This document shows positions 11,311 through 21,812 of a stretch of 64,000 nt of DNA, piece after piece. The notes beneath the pieces were generated by a model. It did no database searches. It saw only the letters and a program-made list of their open reading frames with translations, and was not told the DNA's origin. The translations under genes were made by a program, and so were the position numbers. Position 1 is the first letter of the stretch. The number at the start of each line of letters is the position of its first letter. Where the stretch lies: assembly GCA_029706075.1 (NCBI GenBank), contig JAINUG010000209.1:1541178-1605177 (forward strand). The letters are read 5' to 3'. Source of the DNA: Aldrovandia affinis. Its lineage: Eukaryota > Chordata > Actinopteri > Notacanthiformes > Halosauridae.

Positions 11311-11561
11311 CTGTCCTCCTAGCCAATCTGCTGTCACCACTGTTTACTTGTAAAAAAAAAAAAAAAAACACCCACTAACCTTTTCTTTCCCAATGTTAGA
11401 TATGATACACAGACGCCTGCAATGATGTCTTTTGCGGTTTTACTGCACTGATCTCGTACGCTAACCTTGATTGTTCTTACCTTGTATTAATGCACGTCTT
11501 GTAAGTCGCTCTGGATAAGAGCGTCTGCTAAATGCTTAAAATGTAAAAATGTAAAATGTAA

Positions 11562-12760
11562 CTTGTGTTTGGCTGTAAAGGAATCAAGCAAATCAATGGC
11601 ACCCATAAATTGATTGTATGTCTTCACGATGGATGGTCTACCGACTTCCACGTAGGACTTGGCGGATTTGTCCCACCGGGAAATCTTGTCAACTGGCTGT
11701 GGACTATCAAAAGTTGAGGGAAGAGTAACAGTCTGGTTGTCATACCACCTCACAGCACAGATGTTGTGACTTTCCTCCACTCTGAAGTCAAAGCTCCCCC
11801 TACCTTGTTTTTTTCAGTTCCTTCTCTTATGCCAACTTGAGGTTCAACACGCACACAGGGTGTACCATTCCAACAAAGTGGATTCCGCACTCAAGAAGTT
11901 TGGCAACCAGGGGCACAGATGTGAAGTAATTGTCTGCAAATACTGTGTAGTTTTGACCTGCAGGAAGTGTTGATGCAAGTTTCATGACTACATCTCCTGC
12001 TAATCGAAGCTCAGACTTGACACTTTTACCTTCACTCTCCCTTGGTACACGTCAAAGTCACACAGTATGCCTGAGATTCCTGTTCTTGCCCAGATTTTGA
12101 AACCCCAGGAATGGGGCTTCCCACACATGCATTGTTTGATGTCGCTGAACTTCCCCTTGAAAGGAATCATCATTTCATCCATAGAGATGTGCTCCTCAGG
12201 CACTGTCTGTAAGCAGTTCTCTCTGAATGCATCCAACTATGCTTCCAAAGTTTGTCCTTCTTCTGTTCATCTGAAGCAGTGAGGTTGTTGACAAAGTGTA
12301 TGGATGAAAGCAATGACCAAAAACGGTTATGAGGCATTACGTCGGCTACAGGGCTGTAGCGTGTGTCGGTTTCCCAGTAAACCCTGACACCAGACATTTG
12401 TACTATACCCATTCTCAGGTACATGCCAATCATTTGTTCTATCTCTTTCACAGAGATGTCAGAAATTGTCCCATGTTTCTGGAGTCTGTATTCATTGCTC
12501 TTCACCATCACATTTAGAAGCATCTCTGGGGACACAAATCTCTGGAATTACTGCAATGGTATATGCAGTGTACAGTTTGAGGCAGCTTCAAAATCAGCAC
12601 CTCTGAAGTTGGTTTCAGGGGTTTTGAACTCAGCCAGCAAAGCTTTCCGCCTTCTGCAATCTGCCTGCGCTGTGCTGTGCCAGGCCTATCGTCACTGTTG
12701 CTACTCTCACTTTCTCTCTCACTTTCTCTCTCTCTTAAAGTCCTGATCCTGGCCATCCTG
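11562..12760 (-). pseudogene. piggyBac transposase, N-terminal and core region
   Basis: Minus-strand pieces in order: an Arg/Glu-rich N-terminus (about 12,514-12,756), EQMIGMYLRMGIVQ and PHNRFWSLLSSIHF (12,170-12,535), SMDEMMIPFKGK and KPHSWGFKIWARTG with the first catalytic Asp (12,000-12,236), a piece carrying VFADNYFTSVPLVAKLLEC with the second Asp (about 11,880-11,960), and FMGAIDLLDSFTAKH with the third (11,562-11,780). The DDD triad positions are all recognisable. Stops and frame shifts separate the pieces and the L2 tail truncates the frame after FTAKHK. The family excises and inserts at TTAA. Confidence 0.85.
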
Positions 12761-12764
12761 TGCT

Positions 12765-13279
12765 ATGATTTCTCCATTGCTATCGCTGCCCTCTGATTCA
12801 ATCTCAAAATCACTTTAATCACCATTAGCAATGGCTATGTTTATCAAAGTAGGTTATATATCGTGACAGAAAGGCAGACAATGGTGTTGCAAATCATTTG
12901 ATATGAATGATTCAGCCTCTTGTAAATAAGACAACCACTGAAGCCCAGTGTTGCGTTTTTGGAACATTCAAACAAATGCATAAATTATGTGTATTATATA
13001 TATTTTTTAAATGTATCTCATTTTCTATCACTAAGCATCTTTGAAAATGAGATAAACGTATTACAAGCTAAATACTTAATTGAAAAATGAACAAAATTGG
13101 TGCAAAAGAGAGAGCCGGGGGGTCAGATGTCGGCAGCCATGTTTGATCTTAGAATGCGGTGTCCCACAATATGAATATTGTCCAGCCAAAAATGTTGCTA
13201 TGTTGCTACAGGTTAGAGTCTGGGGTGCTGGGATATGTAGTTTTTATCTACATTTCGTTAGGAATAGGTACTAGTAGAC
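12765..13279. other. Upstream piggyBac flank, nothing recognised
   Basis: AT-rich sequence upstream of the piggyBac N-terminus. I could not find a convincing terminal inverted repeat with TTAA, nor a coding frame. Confidence 0.4.
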
Positions 13280-13702
13280 TGTGACACTGGGAGAGGGAGG
13301 AGTAGAGATTGGTTGCACCTCCCTTTTGGCTGCTGTCAGGTGTTCCTGTTCCCTCCCACAGCCTGGAGAGGACTACAGGGCCTTGGACAGCAGCGGTCTC
13401 ACTTACAGGCAGGGTCGCCTGAGGCTAATGAGCAATCAACTCAGCTGTGAGCCATTATAAATGCACAGCCTGCCATGCCTGAAGAGAGGTTTTTGGGGCA
13501 TGGAGGCAGAAGTGTGGGTTTTTGTTGCGGTTTCCCCTCTATTGCATAATTTTTGGATTTTACTGCGTTATCTTCGTGTTTTGTTTGAATTGCTTGACAA
13601 CAGGTGATAAATTGGCCGTTGGCCTATTAGAACTCAATCTTTTGTTTGGTCTTTCATCCACTCACCACCTGGCATGGTGACCACCCCTGCCACCTTGCTA
13701 CA
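13280..13702 (+). mobile_element. Probable solo LTR
   Basis: The 423-bp segment begins TGTGACACTGGGAG and ends CACCTTGCTACA (TG…CA with TGT/ACA ends). It has an internal TATAAATGC promoter-like motif near 13,457. Flanks TAGAC and TGGAC match at four of five bases, consistent with an old 5-bp target duplication. No internal retroviral or gypsy genes adjoin it, so it looks like an LTR left by recombination. The family is unknown. Confidence 0.55.
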
Positions 13703-13710
13703 TGGACCAT

Positions 13711-13763
13711 TTACATTTACATTTTAAGCATTTAGCTGACACTCTTATCCAGAGCGACTTTTG
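13711..13763 (-). repeat. L2 tail remnant
   Basis: Reverse-strand copy of the L2 3' tail (AGTCGCTCTGGATAAGAGTG, then AAATGCTTAAAATGTAAATG in reverse). It is cut off where the Rex1-like LINE begins at about 13,764. Confidence 0.75.
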
Positions 13764-13768
13764 TCCAG

Positions 13769-14974
13769 GTGGTTTCCACACACTGCTCACCGCACATAGA
13801 GTACATGACTGTAAAATGCCGACCCTTTTACCTGCCGCGAGAGCTGTCGGCGGTCGTAGTTTACGCAGTTTACGTAGCACCGAGTGCTAACGTGAAGGAC
13901 GCTATGAGCGAGCTCTACCACAACATCAGCTTGCAGCAGACGGCAAACCCTGACGCTTTCTTCATTGTTGCTGGAGATTTTAATCAGGCAAGTCTCAAGT
14001 CTGTGCTACCGAAGTTTCACCAGCATGTGAAATGTGCAACCAGGGGAAACAACACATTAGATCATGTGTATACTAACATCAAGAACTCTCATAGAGCAGT
14101 CCCCCTCCCTCACATCGGCAACTCTGACCACCTGGCTGTTATGCTGACACCTATATACAGACCTAGGGTGAAACAAAATAGACCAGCACTCAGAGAAGTC
14201 AGACTGTGGCCACAGGAGGCAATCCCATCACTGCAAGACTGCTTTGAGAGAACACAGTGGGAGATTTTCAGAGAGGCAGCAAGTACGAATGGCATCACTG
14301 ATCTGCAGGAATATACAGAGTCCACCATTGGCTACATAAGTAAATGTATAGATGATGTGACTGTTGTAAAGACCATCAGGAAGCGTGCCAATCAGAAACC
14401 TTGGCTGACTGGGGAGGTCTGCTCACTGCTGAGGGCCCGTAATGCTGCTTTTAAAACAGGAGACACGGCAGCATACAGACTGGCGAGACAAAATCTGTCC
14501 CGGGGCATCAGGGAGGCGAAGAGGCTGTATGGGCAGAAGCTCAGCAGCCACTTCGAGGACAACCAAGACTCACGGCGGTTGTGGCAGGGTTTTAACACAA
14601 TCACTGACAACAAGCCACCCCCCCCGCAGGCGAGCCACACAGACCCTACATTACCTGACAGGCTTAATGACTTTTATGCACGTTTTGAGGCTAAAAACAG
14701 CAACAAGGCACAGATGCTCCCACCATCACCCAGCGAGCAGATACCTCAGGTGACAGCAGCTGAGGTGAAAAAAGTATTCGCCAGCGTCAATCCACGCAAG
14801 GCAGCGGGGCCAGACAACATCCCGGGGCGTGTGGTGAGGGAGTGCGCCGAGCAGTTAAAATATGTTTTTTCAGACATTTTTAACATCTCGCTCACTCAAA
14901 GAGTCGTGCCCACCTGCCTCAGGAGTGCCACTATTATACCTGTGCCAAAAGTCAAACCCAGCCTGCCTAAATGA
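13769..14974 (+). pseudogene. Rex1-like endonuclease and N-terminal RT
   Basis: A 401-codon open frame. Residues 60-130 hold the endonuclease end, with IVAGDFNQASL (the G-D-F-N block), NTLDHVYTNIK and IGNSDHLAVML (the S-D-H block). The middle has QKPWLTGEVCSLLRARNAAF, typical of the linker. The end has VNPRKAAGPDNIPGRVVREC, the start of the reverse transcriptase, and IIPVPKV. The stop at 14,972-14,974 falls where the family continues, because of a frame disturbance after PSLPK. The open frame starts at the truncation point, so no native start codon is present. Confidence 0.8.
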
Positions 14975-15014
14975 CTTCCGCCCGTGGCTCTTACACCTAT
15001 AGCCATGAAGTGTT

Positions 15015-15890
15015 TTGAGCGGCTCATCCTGCAGCGCATCAAGGACCGCCTCCCGCAGACTTAGACCCTCTACAGTTTTTGCATATAGAGCTAACCGCTC
15101 AACAGAAGACGCCATCTCCACTGCACTCCATCTCACTCTGTCACACCTGGAAGAGAAAAACACCTATGCCAGACTCCTCTTCATCGACTTCAGCTCAGCG
15201 TTTAATACCATCATTCCACAGCAGCTGGTAGAAAAGCTGAGGTGGCTGAATGTGGACGCTGGAACCTGCAGCTGGATCCACAACTTCCTGTCACAGAGGC
15301 AGCAAAGAGTCAAGGTGGGCAGTCTGACTTCAAGAACCATCTCAGTGAGCACAGGGTCTCCTCAGGGCTGTGTACTGAGCCCCCTGTTGTTCAGCCTGCT
15401 CATCCATGACTTCACTGCCAGATCCAACAGCAATCACATCATCAAGTTTGCAGACGACACAACAGTGGTGGGTCTGATTAGGAACGATGATGAGTCTGCA
15501 TACAGGAATGAGGTGGAGCAACTTACATCATGGTGCAGCTCACACAATCTCTTCCTCAACACCGACAAGACAAAGGAGATGGTGATTGACTTTAGGAGGG
15601 CCGGCAAGCTCCACCACATGCCGCTGACCATCGGAGGCACCGCAGTGGAGAGAGTCAGCAGCGTCAAGTTTCTGGGAATCCACCTGGCAGACGACCTGAC
15701 CTTCACCACCAACACCACGGCCATCCTTAAAAAGGCTCACCAGCGGCTCCATCCCCTCCGGCGTCTGAAAAAGGCAGGCCTCCCTGCCCCCATCTCACCA
15801 CCTTTTACAGGGGCACCATTGAATCTGTCATATCTTATGGCCTCACGTCCTGGTTCGGCAGCTGCAAGGCACTGGAGAAGCATCAGCTGA
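15015..15890 (+). pseudogene. Rex1-like reverse transcriptase, C-terminal part
   Basis: The frame continues the domain with [20 protein letters not shown], then [19 protein letters not shown] (first catalytic Asp), [20 protein letters not shown], and [14 protein letters not shown], where FADD is the catalytic box. [15 protein letters not shown] and [16 protein letters not shown] follow. Near 15,790 the frame shifts; a neighbouring frame continues with [18 protein letters not shown] to about 16,018. A few lesions, otherwise well preserved, so this is a fairly recent copy. Confidence 0.85.
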
Positions 15891-16019
15891 GCAGGATTGT
15901 GAAGTTAGCCAGTAAGATCATTGGTGCCCCCTCTCCCGTCCCTGCTGGAGATCTACAACCAGCGCTGCACTCGCAGGGCAGTCAGAATGGTGAACAGACT
16001 GTGCCCTCTCCCTCTGACA

Positions 16020-16835
16020 TGAACTCGCCTTGAGGGGGACGACATGGGCACTTTTGAGGGGAGAGGGGACCGAGCCAGAGGAAAGAGAGGAGTTGATAAC
16101 ATTGGAGACAAAGGGGAGGATGTCCAAGTCCAGTTACCAGCCTTGTGGGTGGATGGGGATTCAGCCACGGTGAAGTCGAAGGACTGAAGCAGGGGGAGAA
16201 ATGCGGAAGACTGCGGGGTGTCCAGCAGCAGGTTGAAGTCACCAAGGAGTAAGACGGGAGTGCCATCCTCAGGGAAGGAGCTGAGTAGGGCATCCATCTC
16301 ATCTAGGAAACTCCCCAGTGGACCTGGTGGGCGATAGACAACAATGATGTGAAGTTTGCATGGAACAGTGACAGTGACAGCATGGAGGAGGGTGAGAAGT
16401 GAGGAAGAGGAACAATACCAAATCTCCACAGGGGGGAGATCAGAATACCTGTCCCTCCACCTCTACCTATGGATTGTGGAGTGTGGGAGAAGGTGTAGGC
16501 AGCGGAGAGAGCAGAAGGGGTGGCCGTGTTCCGCGGAGTGATCCATGTCTCCGTGAGCGCCAGGAACTGCAGGGAGAGTAGTGAGGCCTGGGCCGAGATG
16601 AAATCGACCTTCAGACAGTGGACTGGCAGTTCCATAGTCCCCCTGCTACCACCACGTCGACACCGGAAGATCTAGGAGGGTGGATGAGATTGGAGGGGTT
16701 GTACCTGTGAGTAGAATCTCTCCTTCCAGGATATCTAGAAGAGGAGATACAGACTGGAATGGGGAAGTTGCATGTGGTGTTAGATGCGGAAGGAAGTAGA
16801 ACAAGAAGAGACAAAGAGCTGGTCCCCCTCTCCCT
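16020..16835 (-). mobile_element. L2 LINE fragment with internal deletion, reverse
   Basis: Minus-strand frames give the L2 endonuclease: LALTETWITP, HIIVVYRPPGPLGSFLDEMD, GTPVLLLGDFNLLLDTPQ and AESPSTHKAGN. They then jump directly to MDILPFVSNVINSSLSSG, which in the full copy lies ~800 bp downstream. About 0.8 kb was lost. The endonuclease frame is better kept here than in the 7,436-11,560 copy. Confidence 0.8.
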
Positions 16836-16844
16836 AGCTGACCA

Positions 16845-17165
16845 TTTTAAATAAATGTTGCAACTCTGGGTCTTTGAGGGTTAAACCAGCAGCATCCAGG
16901 CTTTCTGCCTCTTGCAACTCTAAAAACCTCTCATGCACTACACCATTATAGTAGTACCTAAGAACAAAGTACATTTGTTATTTTTTTGACATCTTTAGTT
17001 TCATCAACTATGATAGAAAATTGTGCACCTTCTTTGACCTCTTTAATGATCTCATCTATGACCATCCCTGCTACAACACTGAGCATTTCATTTTGTACAA
17101 GGCTGTTGGTGTATTTAGCACTTTTGGCTTGCTGTTCTAATCTTGTCTTCACTAGTTACTTAAGA
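16845..17165 (-). pseudogene. hAT transposase fragment
   Basis: The minus-strand frame reads YTNSLVQNEMLSVVAGMVID, then FSIIVDETKDVKKI, the first catalytic-Asp block (x-D-E-T-x-D) of ZMYM-like hAT transposases. The segment after it (GRKPGCCWFN) is frame-shifted. Ends are missing. The neighbouring 17,166-17,514 holds nothing I recognise. Confidence 0.65.
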
Positions 17166-17514
17166 AATCTAAAATCTAGAGAAAATGTCCCCTGTTTTCT
17201 GACTCAGAAGACTCCCTATGACCCCATTGGGCAATGTTTGGGGTTTCTGTTAGAAGCAGTATTTCACCTAATGATTGAATGTATTTGAATGCACACACGC
17301 AAAGATACACAACACACACCCTACCCCTTAATAAACCAGTGCAAAGAGGCCATGGGAATATACACACCATACAAAAGAACGCCAATTATAGTCATATTGC
17401 AAACACCACGGCAGGATAATCAAAATTCGAGCAGTTTTATCACACGGCAAACAGTCCACAAAAGAAAAACAACATTCTAATTTGTATGAGAAATACACTA
17501 CCGGTCACAGTGGT

Positions 17515-19800
17515 GGTCCGTCAGGGCCTTCAAGGTATTCTCTGAATACCCTGGTAGATTAGAGAAGTCAATGCAATTTTAATAATAAAAATAGTTATGA
17601 TTATTGTAAACAATATTCCTTATATAAATTATTTTTTTCTATTTCTATTGCTATTTCACTAGATTTTTTGAACTGTTTGACTAAACTATGTCTCCCTCCT
17701 TTGGTGGATGATGGTAATTATAGCAGTTACAGCGATCTCATTCAGCCCAGGGGATTCTCTGAGCATAGCAGAAGACCCTGGCTGTACAGTATAATGCAGA
17801 GTGACAATAAAACCAACCAATCAAAATGCGTTATATGGTGGGCGGGAATGCCGCGGGGTATTCAGGATGTTCTATGGAAGGTCCTGTGATATTAGCCAAT
17901 TATAAACGTTAGCCCATTAAACGTGATGTTTCGTCAGCAAGGGTTGGCTAATTTGGAAAATGGCAACTGGTGGCGGAGATGTCGAGATAGAGATCGATCT
18001 GGTAAATGACTTGTTCAGCGTGCCATTTAGTCGACGAAATTTCACTGAAAATAGTTGACAGGGGTCGACCGAAACCAAAGCTTGGACTTCAGCAGCCAGG
18101 CAAAGGCTGCACAAGACACTTTAGTGAAGCAAATTATAGCCGCTACAAATGGCTAACAGCTAGCACACAGTTGAACAGGTTGTTTTGCTGGGACTGTTTG
18201 CTATTCAATTCAGACAAGGGGCCATGGAATAGCACTGGCTACAGCAACTTGAGCTCTCTCACCAAAGCTGCCAATAAGCATCAGGAATCCGAACGGCACA
18301 TTATTGCTGCTGTTCATTTGAAAACCTTCGGCAGCACACGGGTGGATTTACAGTTGGATGAACAGAGGAGGAGAGCGACAATTTTTTACAATGAAAATGT
18401 GCGCAAGAACAGAGAAATACTCAAGCGTCTCATTGATTGTGTCGTTTTTTTGGGGCAACAAGAACTGCCACTTAGAGGCCACGACGAAGGCACGGATTCA
18501 TTCAATCGGGGCAATTACTTGGAACTGCTTTCCCTGATATCGGAATATGACGCCGAGCTGCGCCATCATCTGGCCACGGCTACTGTTTTTACTGGGACCT
18601 CTGGAAAGATTCAAAACGATCTCATTAACGCAATTGGAAATGTACTGGATGATGCCATTAAAGAGGAGATCAAGAAAACAAAGTATGTTGCAATCATGGT
18701 GGATGAGACCACAGATGGGAGCAATGCCACTCAGATGTAATTCGTCCTAAGATACGTGAGTGACAGTGGTCTGAAAGAACGGTTTTTGAAATTTGAGGAT
18801 GTCGCAGAAAACAAACGTGCACAGGACATTGCACCACGTATTATAGATTTTTTAGATAGCTACGAATGCAAGTCAAAAGTAGTTGCTCAGTGCTATGACG
18901 GTGCTGCCGTTATGGCTTCGGGAATAAATGGAGTTCAAGCATGAATTAAAGAATCAGTTCCACAGGCACTGTTTGTGCATTGTTATGCACACACCTTGAA
19001 TCTTGTATTGTCTCAGGGAGCAGCAAAAATCAAGGAGTGCAAAATCTTTTTCGCTCACATTAGTGGATTGGTGGCTTTTTTCTCACGTTCACCGAAGCGT
19101 ACAAAATTATTAGACGATTTATGTGCCAAACGGCTTCCGCGCGTTGCCCCGACAAGATGGAATTTCAGTTCAAGGTTAGTGGGTACTGTTTTTGAGCAAC
19201 GGGCAGAGCTGGTTGAGGTCTTCGATCACATTATAGATCACGCAAATGATTTTGACGCAGATTCCATCCACTGTGCAGCGGGACACGTCTCACAACTAAG
19301 AAGCTTTGATTTTTGTTTTCTGCTGTTTACTTTCAATGGCATTTTTGCCTATGTTGATGTACTTTTCGGAATTCTACAAAATAAATCTTTAGATGTACAA
19401 TTTTGCCTCGCGAGGATTGAAGAATTCCGACAGAGCATTGAACAGGAGCGCACAACATTTGACAGCTTCTATGAGGATACTGTGAAGGCCGTTGGTGAGC
19501 CACCCAATTTGGGGGGGAGAGGGAGCAGAGATGTCCGTTGTCACTACAGAAACATTCTCACTCAAATACTTTGTTGCACTGCTCGAACCTCAGCTGTTCT
19601 CTGATTACAAGACTTCTTTCCCAGAAACTGCACTGAGCCTGGGCCAAAGCCGGACACTTTGATTTGACAAGGCTCAAGACTGAACTGCATGTGATGTATG
19701 CGATGTCTGATTTCCAAGGAAAGGGTCCAGATCTACTGACCTTCCTTCAAATAAAGGGCTTTGTGAAGTTCAAGTCCAGTGAATAACCTGAAATGGTACA
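17515..19800 (+). mobile_element. hAT transposon, plus strand
   Basis: A hAT-like unit may start at CAGTGGTGGTCCGTCAGGGC (about 17,515), a sequence resembling hAT ends. A matching right terminus was not found. It encloses the transposase remnant at 18,006-19,604 and lies tail-to-tail with the minus-strand hAT at 20,080-23,135. Confidence 0.5.
18006..19604 (+). pseudogene. hAT transposase (TTF zinc finger, ZMYM1-like)
   Basis: Three frames follow one another. The first (18,006-18,740) has the TTF-type zinc finger (FCWDCLLFNSDKGPW), the helix KAANKHQESERH, LPLRGHDEGTDSFNRGNYLE, and VAIMVDETTDGSNATQM with the first catalytic Asp. The second (18,756-18,944) has VVAQCYDGAAVMASG. The third (18,975-19,604) has HCYAHTLNLVLSQGAAKIKE and RVAPTRWNFSSRLV, a conserved hAT block. 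They are separated by single stops that look like CpG/transition decay (for example TAA just after ATQM), so the copy is young but dead. The C-terminal dimerisation domain is not seen. Confidence 0.8.
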
Positions 19801-19804
19801 AAGG

Positions 19805-20075
19805 TAAGTGTTAAACTGCCAGAGGTTTAGTGAGTCATTAATAAATTTCAAGAAGGAGAGGAGGATGGTACAAAAAACTGGAAAAATGGGGTTGTTCTAA
19901 AACTTTGACACTAGTTTCAGTTGTAGTGTACATATGGCTTTTACTGAAATTTAAGCAGTTCAAGTCCAGTGAATGAAATAGAATATCTTAGTAATTTTTG
20001 TATGTAAGCTACATGATAATATTCAAGACTTAAACTAGCATATTAAAAATAAATCAGATTCGCCAGTGATGACAT
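19805..20075. other. AT-rich stretch, nothing recognised
   Basis: Non-coding sequence between the two convergent hAT units. The phrase GTTCAAGTCCAGTGAATGAA appears near 19,957-19,977 and a similar one near 19,768-19,785, a small imperfect repeat. Confidence 0.4.
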
Positions 20076-20524
20076 TAAAAGGCCTTTTTCCTGCTTTTCT
20101 TTGATGCAAAATCCTTAATTAAATCCTTAAAATCCAGCTGGCGCTGCAGACCATGCTCAATGGATAGAATGGTCAACCCATTCAGCCTATTTTCCTCAAT
20201 GGAGACCCTCAGTCTGTTCTTAAAAATGCCCATGTGAACATCATGTGAAGATCTGTCTCCTGTGGCATTTGAAATAGGGAGAGTGAGATAAATTCGGTCT
20301 GCAATGTCCACGATTGGAAAAGTACTTTGGAGTTGTTTCTCTCTCAGTAAGACCATCAGGTTTCTTGGTGACAGATCATCAGTTGTTGTGTCACAGAATT
20401 TAATAAACTGAACAAGCTCATCCTCGATAACATCCTGTAAATCTGTGCTATATTTTCTCTGAAGATTGCGGTTTGCTGTATTCCTGTGTTCCTCGGGAGT
20501 ACCATCCAGGGCAATATAATATAT

Positions 20525-21812
20525 ATCCCAGGGCCAAACTATTCATTCTGAAGTAACTCCATGCCTTCTAAAGTATCTGACTGCGGTGGCTGTTCTGTCT
20601 GTGGTTAACAACCATGGGTTCCTCTAAACAATTGTCCAAGGATTTCAGAATCAAGATAGTTCACTTCCACCAACAAGGAGAAGACTACAAAAAAACTCTC
20701 AACATTTCAAACTACCTATTTCCACTGTCAGAAACATTATCAGAAAATGGAAGATAAATGGATCAGGTGAAGTCATGGCAAGGTCTGGAAGACCAAGACC
20801 AAATTCAGATAGAATGGTGAGAAATGCTCAGAAGAACACACACATCACTGCAAAAGAGCTGCAACAAAGAGTAGCAGACACAGGTCTAGTTGTTCACAGG
20901 ACAACAATACAACATACTTTAAACAACAAAGACCTACATGGCAGAGTTGCCAGAAAGAAGCCTTTCCTATGACCCCAACACAAAATTAAGCGTCTGAAGT
21001 ATGCAAAAGAAAACCTTCAGAAGCCTGAAGCCTTTTGGAACAATGTGCTTTGGACTGACGAAACCAAAAAAAACTTTTTGGCCACAACCAAAGAAGGTAT
21101 GTTTGGAGAAAAAAGGGTGAAGCATTTACAGAGAAGAACACCTTGCCAACTGTTAAACATGGAAGTGGATCCATTATGCTTGTTGTAGGGTTGTGTGGCA
21201 GCTGGGGGCACAGGAAATATTGTGCAGGTAGAAGGAAGAATGGATTCCACCAAATATCAATACATTTTAGAGGCTAATGTTCGAAGGTCAGTCCAGACAT
21301 TGAAGTTGAAGAGAGGTTGGGTATTCCAGCAAGACAATGATCTGAAGCGTGAAGTACCTCCAGGAAAGACAGATAAAGGTTTTGGAATAGCCACCACAGT
21401 CCCCAGACTTGAATATTATTGAAAATCAGTGGAGAGATCTCAAACATGCCATGCATGCAAGGAGGCCGAAGAATATTTCTGAGCTAGAGGTGTTCTGCCA
21501 GGAAGAATGGGAAAATATTTCAAGAATTGAAAGACACTTAGCTGGATACAGGAAGCGTTTGCAAGCTGTTATAGTTGCCTGAGGAGGAGTTACAAAGTAC
21601 TAACTGACAGGGTTCCCAAACTTTTGTACAGGGCCATTTTCCTTTATTTATTATTTTGAAACTGTAAACAATTAAAATAAAAAGTAATCTTGCTTTAAAA
21701 TTTGAAGAAATGTGTCATGTTTAACGTTGGACCATTTAGAGGTCAGGTTACCTTCTGTTCACTTAGATATTAATTGTAAAAGGCATTTTTGACCAGGGGT
21801 TCTTCAATATGG
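20525..21812 (+). mobile_element. Tc1-like transposon inserted in hAT
   Basis: A plus-strand Tc1-like element begins somewhere in 20,525-20,565. It has a transposase remnant (20,611-21,580) and ends with the fish Tc1 3' region (CAAACTTTTGTACAGGGCCA, GTAATCTTGCTTTAAAATTT, TTTTTGACCAGGGGTTC). hAT coding sequence resumes at once at 21,813. The outermost inverted repeat was not clearly resolved on the left. Confidence 0.7.
20611..21580 (+). pseudogene. Tc1-like transposase, heavily interrupted
   Basis: The ATG at 20,611 opens MGSSKQLSKDFRIKIVHFHQ, the first helix-turn-helix of the paired-like domain. ARSGRPRPNSDRMVRN (20,775 on) is the GRPR linker and TAKELQQRVADTGLVVHRTT the second helix-turn-helix. 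The catalytic domain (FGHNQRRYVWRKKGEAF, VKHGSGSIMLVVG, then DIEVEERLGIPARQ-like sequence) contains many stops. It is ancient and non-functional. Confidence 0.8.

Larger units (their letters stand above)
7436..11560 (+). mobile_element. Near full-length L2 LINE
   Basis: In order: two tandem 382-bp units (7,441-8,170), a further 5' leader to about 8,500, an endonuclease region (about 8,523-9,310), a Pro/Ser-rich linker, a reverse transcriptase (about 9,850-11,310), a short A-rich run at 11,352-11,368, and a 3' UTR ending with the fish L2 tail CTTGTAAGTCGCTCTGGATA and AAATGTAAAAATG repeats. The reading frame is broken in several places, so this copy is inactive. It is inserted in the piggyBac frame, since piggyBac coding sequence abuts both ends. 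L2 elements move by target-primed reverse transcription and act on RNAs sharing the 3' tail. Confidence 0.85.
2440..12760 (-). mobile_element. piggyBac transposon split by nested insertions
   Basis: Pieces of one minus-strand piggyBac transposase lie in collinear order: N-terminus to core at 11,562-12,760, a short core piece at 7,346-7,435, the C-terminal region at 6,775-7,018, and a cysteine/histidine-rich remnant at about 2,450-2,552. The gaps are filled exactly by other elements: L2 (7,436-11,560), L2 (7,020-7,345) and Tc1 (2,553-6,772). I infer a single ancestral piggyBac insertion that served as a landing site. Terminal repeats and TTAA duplications were not identified. Confidence 0.65.
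13764..16018 (+). mobile_element. Rex1/Babar-like LINE, truncated both ends
   Basis: A CR1-superfamily LINE: the endonuclease C-terminal half, linker and reverse transcriptase are present, but the N-terminal endonuclease and the 3' UTR are missing. It abuts an L2 tail on the left and a reverse L2 fragment on the right. The clade name comes from general resemblance to teleost Rex1/Babar proteins ([23 protein letters not shown]). CR1-superfamily membership is secure, the exact clade less so. Confidence 0.75.

Noticed and set aside
7436-11560. L2 copy as an active, protein-coding LINE
   Set aside because: Endonuclease and reverse transcriptase regions switch frame several times, so no single continuous frame exists.
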